64,000 nucleotides of DNA from Zooshikella sp050749885. GTDB taxonomy: Bacteria; Pseudomonadota; Gammaproteobacteria; Pseudomonadales; Zooshikellaceae. Every line of letters starts with the position of its first letter. Positions within the stretch are counted from its first letter, which is position 1. Of this stretch, positions 57,095-64,000 are shown piece after piece. The position numbers and the translations under genes are program-made. The notes beneath the pieces are model-generated. The model saw only the letters and a list, made by a program, of their open reading frames with translations, did no database searches and had not been told where the DNA came from. Where the stretch lies: assembly GCF_050749885.1 (NCBI RefSeq), contig NZ_JBOIUB010000002.1, positions 62,001-126,000 on the forward strand, given 5' to 3'.

Positions 57095-58975
57095 ATGTTA
57101 GTAAAAAAAATACGTGTACCTATTTTTAATGTTTTAAAACCATTCCTTTGGGGGATGCCTTTATGCTTAATAGCTCAAATAAGCTTCTCAAATACAATGG
57201 GCCTCACACATTTGGAGAGTGAACATGAGATTGGTTTAAATGTACCAGTAATGACCCAGTTAGCTAGTGAAGTATATGCTATTCCTCCTAAGTTAAATGC
57301 TATACAGGCAATGGGAAAACAGCTTGTCGATATGGCTGGAACGGTTATTGAAGGTCCTGTGGTTATTAATGGGCGTACTTGGTGGCATGTCGATTTTACG
57401 ATCGGGATTGATGGTTGGATAAGTGAGAATGCACTGGTGGCTGTTTCAGGTCCTTTGGGTCAATCAGAGTCAAAATATTCAATGGTAAGTTCTACACCAC
57501 AGGTCGTGTCTTGGCCAATCCGTGTCGCCTATCCTGGCATTGAGTATAATATTCGTTTAGGGATCATTGGTGGTAAATACCCCTACACGTTTTACTTAAA
57601 AAAAGCTCCGGCAGGCATGGCGATTGATCATAAAACAGGTCAAATAACCTGGACGCCATCAATGACATTAGAGGGACAGTCATTCCCTGTTAAAATCGCT
57701 ATTTATGATGATTTACAGCAACAAATAACTCAAGTATTTACCTTAAAGGTCACTAAAACGGGTTTTAGTTTTGTTGCTCCTAATGGCTCTGATGAGTCTG
57801 GTGATGGTTCGTTGGAGAAGCCTTGGCAGTCTATCTCCTATGGTGTCTCTCAAGGAAATGAAACCTCAATGCTGTATGCTAGAGGAGGTAACTACACTGA
57901 AGTCATTCAATTTGCCCCAGGAAAAACTAATAAGCTACTCGCGTTTCCAGGTGAAAGGCCTAGTGTGGATGTTAACTTTAATCCAGGTGGAGCCAACAAT
58001 TTTATTTATCCTCAAAATGACTTTGGAATAATTGATGGATTTGAGTTTAAAAACTGCCGACGTTATTGCTTTGAAATGACTGGAAAAGCATCAGATTGGA
58101 TTTTTAGACGAAACCATATGCATCATTTATATGATGACTCACCCAATAATAACAATCCTGCCTTTTTGCTTGTTAAAGATGCGAATGCATTTACGAGTTT
58201 TCGTTATGTTATTCAAGATAATATATTTCACGATTTATTTGATCGTGCATCAGGAGAACATGGTGATCTTTGGGCAAATAAAGCGGGTTCTGCAATGGTA
58301 TTATTTGATACACATTATGCGCTAGTAGAAGATAATATTGCTTATAATATTGATGGTTTCGGCTATCATGATAAGGACCAATCATTTAAAAACACTTATA
58401 GAAATAACCTGGCCTACAATGTTTGGGAAACAGGACTTTCTCTATCTAATCAATATTATGCTTCAAATATTGATGTATTGTATAATACATTGGTTGGTGC
58501 GCAGCATACTGGATTACGGATAGGGCATCAAAATAATGGTCAATTAGGCAATATTCTGGTACAGCACAATACAATTTTTGGCAGTATAGAGCACCGAGCA
58601 GGAAAACCTGTGGGTGGGGTTAATAGTATTCAAATACGTGATAATATCATTAGTAATAAAGGCTACGTCAATCCCGCTTTTTTTTGTTGCAATGGCTTGT
58701 CAGGAGGTTCTTGGGCAACAAATACTTTATTGCGAGACTTTAATGTTTTTCAGTTAAATGATCGCTTTGTTGCTGGGAAATGGGGTAGCAAATTTACAGC
58801 AGATCAATGGCGTAAGATGGGATTTGATAATCATAGTTTATTTTTAGATCCTATGTTAACGGACCCAGCAAATAACGATTTTACGCCGCGTCTAGGTTCA
58901 CCTGTTTGTGGTGCAGCCAGTGATGGTTCAGATATTGGCGCGGAGTCTTGTGAAGCTCAAATGATCCTTGATTGA
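57095..58975 (+). CDS. Secreted right-handed beta-helix protein with SH3-like and Ig-like domains
   Basis: A 626-residue exported protein: signal segment about 1-33, an SH3-like domain (about 50-115; VVINGRTWWHVDFTIGIDGW), a putative Ig-like domain (about 145-225; KAPAGMAIDHKTGQITWTPS), and a right-handed parallel beta-helix from about 230 to the end (SFVAPNGSDESGDGSLEKPW, then many NxI/F turns). Beta-helix proteins include polysaccharide lyases and epimerases. No catalytic residues can be named. The last part mentions PAFFCCNGLSGG, an unusual double Cys. A long hairpin follows. Confidence 0.85.
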   Translation: MLVKKIRVPIFNVLKPFLWGMPLCLIAQISFSNTMGLTHLESEHEIGLNVPVMTQLASEVYAIPPKLNAIQAMGKQLVDMAGTVIEGPVVINGRTWWHVDFTIGIDGWISENALVAVSGPLGQSESKYSMVSSTPQVVSWPIRVAYPGIEYNIRLGIIGGKYPYTFYLKKAPAGMAIDHKTGQITWTPSMTLEGQSFPVKIAIYDDLQQQITQVFTLKVTKTGFSFVAPNGSDESGDGSLEKPWQSISYGVSQGNETSMLYARGGNYTEVIQFAPGKTNKLLAFPGERPSVDVNFNPGGANNFIYPQNDFGIIDGFEFKNCRRYCFEMTGKASDWIFRRNHMHHLYDDSPNNNNPAFLLVKDANAFTSFRYVIQDNIFHDLFDRASGEHGDLWANKAGSAMVLFDTHYALVEDNIAYNIDGFGYHDKDQSFKNTYRNNLAYNVWETGLSLSNQYYASNIDVLYNTLVGAQHTGLRIGHQNNGQLGNILVQHNTIFGSIEHRAGKPVGGVNSIQIRDNIISNKGYVNPAFFCCNGLSGGSWATNTLLRDFNVFQLNDRFVAGKWGSKFTADQWRKMGFDNHSLFLDPMLTDPANNDFTPRLGSPVCGAASDGSDIGAESCEAQMILD

Positions 58976-58994
58976 AAGATAGTTGATGGATATG

Positions 58995-59030
58995 ATCTTC
59001 ATCTGCTGTATGCTGACGGCAGATGAAGAT
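58995..59030. terminator. Perfect 12-bp hairpin between convergent genes
   Basis: ATCTTCATCTGC pairs with GCAGATGAAGAT around a 12-nt loop, 20 nt after the beta-helix gene stop, before a convergent acyltransferase. No T-run. Confidence 0.55.
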
Positions 59031-59082
59031 AACGGTTAGGGATGGATAATATTCTGGGTGTTTGGTGGCAATGATATGTTAC

Positions 59083-60105
59083 CTAAGGTACTAACCATCG
59101 GGTAATTGACCACGCCGATAACAAGCGTGTAGCACCATAAGAGACAACAAATACAACCAAGGTCAGTACAGGTATAGCCAGTAAATTGTGACCAAACCAA
59201 TCGTAAACGCCATTATTTAAGTCTCTAATGGGAATCAAAATAATGGGGTGTAATAAGTATATGCCCAAACTGTAACGTGCAGCATGAGCAATGACCGCTT
59301 TAAGGGTAGAAGGTAGTCGTTCACTGTATTGTTTGCACAAAATGAATATCATCCCTGCAATTAACACAGTATTGAGTGTTTTATAGCCCATAAAGAACGA
59401 ACTGTAACCATCCTTTAATACCGACCAATACCAGCTACCCAATAGATTAGCAATAATAGCCAACAGCCCACCCCATACAAGCCAGCGTTTGAGTGTTGGG
59501 GTATGTTCCGCAAGGTACCAACCAAAGATTAAATAACCTGAGTAAAGGACAATATTGATGCGTAGTGGTGTTTCGATATTAAGCCAATTAATCAGCGTCA
59601 GGAGTAACCAGCCAACTAACAGAAGTTTAATTCGCTCATGGCCAGCTTTGTGAACAAGTGGGATTAGAAATGGGATAACAAAGTATAACGGAATAAAGTC
59701 ATAAAAAAACCACAAGTGATACCAGGTCGGTTTATTATTAGCATTTTGAATGATAGTGATGACGTTGGCTAACGAACCATTCTGTTCTGAATAGCCACCA
59801 ATCAAGGCATAGATTACAGACCAGGCTAGAAAGGGAATGACAACTTTGACAACACGACGAGTTAAGTAATGATGGAGATGAAAAGGGCGTTGTTCTTGTA
59901 GAAGTAAAGCGCCACTAATCATGATAAAAATTGGAACCGCCCATCGAGTAAGGGCATTTATTTCCACCGCAGCAAGCCACTGATGTAAGGGGATAATATT
60001 GTAGAGTTCGCGTAATGGACCTAAAACGTGAATGGCAACAACCGCAAGTGCTGCAAGACAGCGAAGCACATCAATATAAAAAACATGACGTAAAGGTTGA
60101 CTCAT
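59083..60105 (-). CDS. Acyltransferase family 3 membrane protein
   Basis: A 340-residue protein with about ten membrane segments of the Acyl_transf_3 family. The N-terminal FYIDVLRCLAALAVVAIHVL and RWAVPIFIMISGALLL are typical, including the catalytic-type His in AVVAIHV. Relatives O-acetylate polysaccharides, lipopolysaccharide or peptidoglycan. No glycan operon is next to it, so the acceptor is unknown. Its short GGGTTAGT upstream is a possible ribosome-binding site. Confidence 0.92.
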   Translation of the reverse strand: MSQPLRHVFYIDVLRCLAALAVVAIHVLGPLRELYNIIPLHQWLAAVEINALTRWAVPIFIMISGALLLQEQRPFHLHHYLTRRVVKVVIPFLAWSVIYALIGGYSEQNGSLANVITIIQNANNKPTWYHLWFFYDFIPLYFVIPFLIPLVHKAGHERIKLLLVGWLLLTLINWLNIETPLRINIVLYSGYLIFGWYLAEHTPTLKRWLVWGGLLAIIANLLGSWYWSVLKDGYSSFFMGYKTLNTVLIAGMIFILCKQYSERLPSTLKAVIAHAARYSLGIYLLHPIILIPIRDLNNGVYDWFGHNLLAIPVLTLVVFVVSYGATRLLSAWSITRWLVP

Positions 60106-60324
60106 ACTAACCCATGTTTATTGGACGAAAGTCTAAAGAACTCATCTAAATTAAAAAAATAGAACTGAATTGCCCTTATACTGGGTAAAATATCAGTAAT
60201 ACTACGATGACAATTATAATAGGCTTGTAAGGGAGGCTGCTTGGCTATAATCACACTTTTACGTTTTTATGACTCACAATAGTGTTAAGGCGCTAGCAGT
60301 AATACCGATAAGCACCGTTAGGGA

Positions 60325-60333
60325 GGGGGGGGG
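60325..60333. repeat. Homopolymeric G9 run next to a start codon
   Basis: Nine consecutive G preceded by GGGA and followed by CAG and the ATG at 60337. It is part of the likely ribosome-binding region of the small cupin gene; slippage would change the spacing to the start. Confidence 0.9.
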
Positions 60334-60336
60334 CAG

Positions 60337-60690
60337 ATGCTGTCAGGAAACATTTTTCAAGAAATACCACATGATATTCCTCAGGAACTTTTTGAAGTTA
60401 TTCTTGATAAACCTGGGGTTTCTATTGAACGGATTATTTCCAAGGGACATACGACACCAAAAGGGTCATGGTACGACCAAGATCATGATGAGTGGGTTTT
60501 GCTGTTGCAAGGTGAGGCAAGTGTCATGTTTCATGATGATACTGAACCATATGTCCTGGCCGTTGGTGACTATTTGTATATTCCAGCAGGTGTCAAACAC
60601 CGAGTGGAATGGACATCTCAAACAACTGAAACGCTATGGCTTGCTATTCATTTGACAATAGATAAAGTGGGAGATCTATCATTGCTGTGA
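60337..60690 (+). CDS. Small cupin protein
   Basis: A 117-residue single-domain Cupin_2 protein, about the size of small metal-binding cupins: DQDHDEWVLLLQGEASVMF and GDYLYIPAGVKHRVEWTS hold the two conserved cupin motifs, including the His and Glu ligands. Function unknown. GGGAGG and a G9 run lie just before the ATG. An overlapping reading frame from 60269 has no cupin features and is a shadow. It is followed convergently by a sulfotransferase gene. Confidence 0.88.
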   Translation: MLSGNIFQEIPHDIPQELFEVILDKPGVSIERIISKGHTTPKGSWYDQDHDEWVLLLQGEASVMFHDDTEPYVLAVGDYLYIPAGVKHRVEWTSQTTETLWLAIHLTIDKVGDLSLL

Positions 60691-60714
60691 GTGCGTGCTA
60701 AAAAAAGCAAAAGG

Positions 60715-61668
60715 TTAAGTGGCAGGCACCCGAGGTTTGCGATGTTGGTGTGGGGTGAGCGCTGTTCGCCCTTTTTCGATCCACAGACCACACTCCTGGT
60801 TTAAATTAGCCACTTTGGCTATCTCAACCAGCGCTAGGTCATCCTCACTTAACCGGCCTAACCAGCGGCCATTTCGCCCTTTATGAATTAAACACTCTGC
60901 GCCATTGGCAAAAATGTGTTCAGCTTCAGGGATAATGAAGCGTGCATTTTTTTTCATAACACTGAATGTACAGCGTTGAGCGACATGAGCGACTTTTTTA
61001 GTATCAGTATCAATAAAGCGTGCAAGTACATTTATTTCTTGCGCTAAATTAGCGAGTAAATCGTTATAATGAACAAAAAGAATATTCTCTAAATGACGGT
61101 AATTCCACCAACTTTGCGTATGATACATATTTCCCCAAAAGGGGTATCCTTCATGCTGCCAGGGAAAAGCACCTTTTATTAGCCATTGTTGCCAAAAGGC
61201 ACTCAGGCTGGCTGGTGGAGAAGGCAGGGGTTGATAAGTTGAAGGTATGGATTCGTTAATCAACTGTAAAAAGCTTGGGCTAATGGTTGTGTAATAATCC
61301 CACAATGACATGCATACATCCCTTGGATCTCGGGCAAGTACAATATATTTAACTTGAGGAAAATAAGGAATACCATCAAGTGGAAGATGAGATTTAAGAA
61401 CTCGGCGTTCAGGCTTAGCTAAGAAATTTCTTAGCGATTCTGGTGCATTGCCTCGATAGTCAATCCAGGACAGGAATAATGGACTTTTTAAATTATTGTT
61501 TTGATGATAATTAACAAGATTTTTAAGGATATATTGCAACCATATACTGCCTGATTTGTAAGATGAGCAGACGATAATATCGTCGTCTTTAGGCGTGTAT
61601 AATTCCCAACGTGAGCTATCAAGGAGGTGGTTGTGATAGGAATGAAGAACTCTAGGTTGCAATGGCAT
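60715..61668 (-). CDS. Sulfotransferase domain protein
   Basis: A 317-residue soluble protein of the cytosolic sulfotransferase type (PAPS-dependent). The phosphosulfate-binding loop CSSYKSGSIWLQYILKN near 31-46, the 3'-phosphate site YIVLARDPRDVCMSLWDYY near 108-126 and the C-terminal RNGRWLGRLS match the family. It transfers sulfate to a hydroxyl or amine of a small molecule or glycan; the substrate is unknown. AGGA lies 8 nt before the ATG. No sulfate-activation genes are nearby. Confidence 0.88.
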   Translation of the reverse strand: MPLQPRVLHSYHNHLLDSSRWELYTPKDDDIIVCSSYKSGSIWLQYILKNLVNYHQNNNLKSPLFLSWIDYRGNAPESLRNFLAKPERRVLKSHLPLDGIPYFPQVKYIVLARDPRDVCMSLWDYYTTISPSFLQLINESIPSTYQPLPSPPASLSAFWQQWLIKGAFPWQHEGYPFWGNMYHTQSWWNYRHLENILFVHYNDLLANLAQEINVLARFIDTDTKKVAHVAQRCTFSVMKKNARFIIPEAEHIFANGAECLIHKGRNGRWLGRLSEDDLALVEIAKVANLNQECGLWIEKGRTALTPHQHRKPRVPAT

Positions 61669-61742
61669 GAGTAAAGTCCTTTTATATGCCCACGCTTTTT
61701 ATTGTTATTTAATAATATAGCATTGCATTTTTTTCTGTTCGA

Positions 61743-61767
61743 ATAAAAAGCCCGGCAAAAGCCGGGC
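61743..61767 (-). terminator. Rho-independent terminator of the chitinase gene
   Basis: Minus-strand GCCCGGC-TTTT-GCCGGGC, followed by TTTTTATTC, 28 nt after the chitinase stop. A T-run also precedes it. Confidence 0.92.
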
Positions 61768-61794
61768 AATAAAAAAAATAAAATAATTGTAATA

Positions 61795-64000
61795 TTATTG
61801 ACATTGGTTATTTACAGCACAACTATGTAGTGTATTCACAAAGTTGTAATTATTTGTAGAATCCCAGTTAACATCCCAGGTCATTAGTCCACGGAAGCCG
61901 GGGTAGGTTTGTTGGGGTTTGTAATTTCCACAAGACTGGCCTGTACGTAAACAATGAATCGCTGCTTTTACGGTAGTAGGTGCGGTATATCCCCCAGCAG
62001 GAGCAGCACTTTGGGTGGATGGTAGACCAATGACAACCTGGCTGGGTTTGAGTCCCGTATAGTTGACGCCCGTACTGCCAATTTCAAAGCCCTTAATCAC
62101 CGCTTCAGACAGTGCAACCAAGAAGTCTTGTGTGCCTTGACGATACGGTTTTTTATCTAACCCTAACATTGAACCGGAGTTGTAGTACTGCATATGTACC
62201 CAGCTAATGTCGTTTTTCAATGCATTGAAAATAGGTAGATAGTTACCAAAGGCATTGCCCCACGCAGAAAGTCCACCCACCACATTGGCCGTTTCTGGAG
62301 CAAAAGTCATTAAGAAGGATGCCCCATAGTGTTTTTTCAAACGCTTCAAGGCATTAATCATTCTTAAAACGCTACCTGTTGGCTTGTCAGGGCTGCCTGA
62401 TGCTAGCAGGCCATGTTCAGTATCTATATCAATACCATTAAAGCCATAGCGATCAAAAATAGCGATTAATGAGTTTACAAAATTATCTTCCTGCTGTTGG
62501 TTATCCAAGTGCAGTAAGGCATTTTGACCTCCAATGGAGAGCAGGACTTTTTTGCCTTTGGCCTGTGCAGCTTTGATATCAGCGGGGGTGGGTTTATCAC
62601 TTAACACCACTGAGCCATCACTGTTGATACTTGGAAAGGCAACAATAAGTACATTGTACTTATCATTTACCTGGCTCATGGGTACATATTTATTGCTGTT
62701 CCAGTTTTCCCAATAGCCCACAAACACATTACCTGTTAAAGGTTTGCCATCTCCTGGTTTGTCACCATCGCCAGGCTTATCGCCATCACCTGGGGGGAGT
62801 GGTGGTTTGGGTGGTTGGGGTGTATCACCGTCACCAGGTGGTACGGGAGGTTGGGGTGGTTTTGGGTTATCACCATCATCACCGGGTGGTGTAGGTGGTG
62901 CTGGAATATCGCTCCCATCGTCAGGTGTATCACCATCGGGTGGTACTGGTGGCTGAGGAGGGTTAGGGGTATCTCCATCACCGGGCGTTGTGTTGCTATT
63001 CAAGCCATTATGTAAACTGCGTAGCAACGTTCCTTCTTGATCATCTTGACCCAGATGCCAAAACATCACACCACCCAGTTTCTCCTGCTTAATGTATTGG
63101 GTTTTGACAGTTAATGACTCAGCATCATCGTAAGTGACAAACAGATCATGCTCTGCATTGTACAGCCAAGGCGCTTTAGCTTCAGGGTGGTAGAAACGTT
63201 GGTATCCATAGTTTCCTGCAAGCATTTTTTTGATATCAGCATAAGTCGCGATACGTGGTTCTTTCCGCTCAACACATTTATCACAGCCTACGAGCCAGGT
63301 AGGGTCGCCTTGATAAGGATCGCCACCAGGTGTATTAAACGACTGATAAAGGCCATGATTCGCTTTGCCTACCTCTTTAAAGGCTCGACCGTAGAAAGGC
63401 ACACCCATGACAATTTTTTCGCGAGGAACCTTCATAATCAGGTGTTGTTTTACGGCGGCATCAGCGGTTAGTGCAAAGGGGCTGGGGAACAGCTTTTTGA
63501 TTTCTTCCCAGGTTTTAGGTGGGTTAAACTGAACTTCACGCAACGCATTATAATACTTAGGTTCATCTTGACTGCCGTATAAATGGGCATGGAAGTTGGT
63601 TTTGGTTACTCCTTGCCATGGTCCATTAAAGTCATAGGTCATTAAATTAATAAAATCTAATGGGGCAACAACTTTATCAAGCTGAGCGTAGTAACGTGAC
63701 AAGAAGAACGCACCACCTGCACCCGCAATCGTCAGGTGATAATCTGCGGAGTCTTGTTGCTCTTGTACGTTTATTTGCTGACGAAACTCACTGAGTAGTG
63801 AAATAAAATTATTGGTATCCGATTTACGTGGATACTCCCAATCTAAATCAATACCATCAAACTTGTGTTGTTTCATCAGTTTGATACAAGAGCTGGCCAT
63901 GGTTTTTCGAGCAGCATCTGTTGCTGCGGCATCTCTGAAACGGTTTGCTGTTGGACTGGCATCATTAGAAAATGCCCAACCACCGACGGAAAACATCAGC
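61795..64000 (-). CDS. Chitinase with two GH18 domains (5' partial)
   Basis: The frame is open to the right edge, so the N-terminus is outside the window. The first GH18 domain has the catalytic motif DGIDLDWEYP near residue 46 of the visible part; MGVPFYGRAF and GVMFWHLGQDD follow. A linker of about 80 residues rich in Pro, Gly and Asp leads to a second GH18 domain of a different subtype, with NGIDIDTEHG near 520 in place of the usual DGIDIDxE: the catalytic Glu and last two Asp are kept while the first Asp is Asn. The C-terminus has FRGLMTWDVNWDSTNNYN. Such enzymes degrade chitin outside the cell. Confidence 0.94.
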   Translation of the reverse strand, partial: LMFSVGGWAFSNDASPTANRFRDAAATDAARKTMASSCIKLMKQHKFDGIDLDWEYPRKSDTNNFISLLSEFRQQINVQEQQDSADYHLTIAGAGGAFFLSRYYAQLDKVVAPLDFINLMTYDFNGPWQGVTKTNFHAHLYGSQDEPKYYNALREVQFNPPKTWEEIKKLFPSPFALTADAAVKQHLIMKVPREKIVMGVPFYGRAFKEVGKANHGLYQSFNTPGGDPYQGDPTWLVGCDKCVERKEPRIATYADIKKMLAGNYGYQRFYHPEAKAPWLYNAEHDLFVTYDDAESLTVKTQYIKQEKLGGVMFWHLGQDDQEGTLLRSLHNGLNSNTTPGDGDTPNPPQPPVPPDGDTPDDGSDIPAPPTPPGDDGDNPKPPQPPVPPGDGDTPQPPKPPLPPGDGDKPGDGDKPGDGKPLTGNVFVGYWENWNSNKYVPMSQVNDKYNVLIVAFPSINSDGSVVLSDKPTPADIKAAQAKGKKVLLSIGGQNALLHLDNQQQEDNFVNSLIAIFDRYGFNGIDIDTEHGLLASGSPDKPTGSVLRMINALKRLKKHYGASFLMTFAPETANVVGGLSAWGNAFGNYLPIFNALKNDISWVHMQYYNSGSMLGLDKKPYRQGTQDFLVALSEAVIKGFEIGSTGVNYTGLKPSQVVIGLPSTQSAAPAGGYTAPTTVKAAIHCLRTGQSCGNYKPQQTYPGFRGLMTWDVNWDSTNNYNFVNTLHSCAVNNQCQ
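62740..63000. repeat. Imperfect repeats encoding the chitinase linker
   Basis: Repeated GGTGATGGCGATA-like units (read on the minus strand) encode runs of PGDGD, NPPQPPVPP and GDKPGDGD between the two GH18 domains. Length differences here would keep frame when in multiples of three. Confidence 0.75.

Noticed and set aside
60269..60655. A 128-residue plus-strand frame overlapping the cupin gene
   Set aside because: It lacks any domain pattern, whereas the alternative frame starting at 60337 encodes a clear cupin with a ribosome-binding site.

Overview
The window reads as part of the chromosome of a low-GC, probably marine gammaproteobacterium of the Oceanospirillales/Pseudomonadales type. The evidence is an ArgP/ArgO pair, an NhaD Na+/H+ antiporter, a Shewanella-type lldEFG/Dld-II lactate operon, a LasA-like protease, a MoxR-DUF58-TgpA operon, a LemA/M48 pair and chitin-degradation genes. 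Zooshikella/Spartinivicinus-like bacteria would fit, but that is a guess from gene content. I found no rRNA, tRNA, CRISPR array, insertion sequence or phage module.

Layout. 1-12 kb: the 3' end of a nonribosomal peptide synthetase (partial C, A, PCP, E, C, A, PCP, E, TE) followed by an MFS exporter and a diaminobutyrate aminotransferase; together they look like the end of a biosynthetic cluster for an exported peptide with D-residues and possibly 2,4-diaminobutyrate. 12-18 kb (minus): lactate oxidation operon lldE-lldF-lldG-dld. 18-20 kb: a membrane sensor without an output domain and a family-3 solute-binding protein. 20-23 kb: moaB and a secreted LasA-like M23 endopeptidase. 23-30 kb: small accessory genes (DUF1842-like, DUF1877, hemolysin III, DnaJ-related, hypotheticals) separated by long AT-rich gaps. 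30-32.6 kb: argP divergent from argO, a B3/4-domain gene overlapping argO, and a 56-codon basic gene. 32.7 kb: a His-rich secreted protein ending in a chitin-binding domain. 33.7-37.8 kb: the overlapping moxR-DUF58-tgpA operon.

38.4-47.5 kb is the part I cannot explain from known systems: eight plus-strand genes, seven of them for exported or membrane-anchored proteins. They include two large paralogous coiled-coil proteins (742 and 679 residues) sharing a Tyr/Arg-rich motif and a lysine-rich loop, three small two-cysteine secreted proteins, a 325-residue secreted protein, a membrane-anchored coiled-coil protein, and a polytopic membrane protein with conserved-looking histidines. This is the best candidate for an undescribed system.

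47.5-64 kb: nhaD, lemA-M48 protease, an SH3 protein, a PEP-CTERM C-type-lectin protein, a cupin protein, an orphan HicB-like gene, an HD-GYP phosphodiesterase, a secreted beta-helix protein, an acyltransferase, a small cupin, a sulfotransferase, and a chitinase with two GH18 domains that runs off the right edge. Many genes end at long perfect hairpins with no T-tract, a recurring pattern described in the findings.
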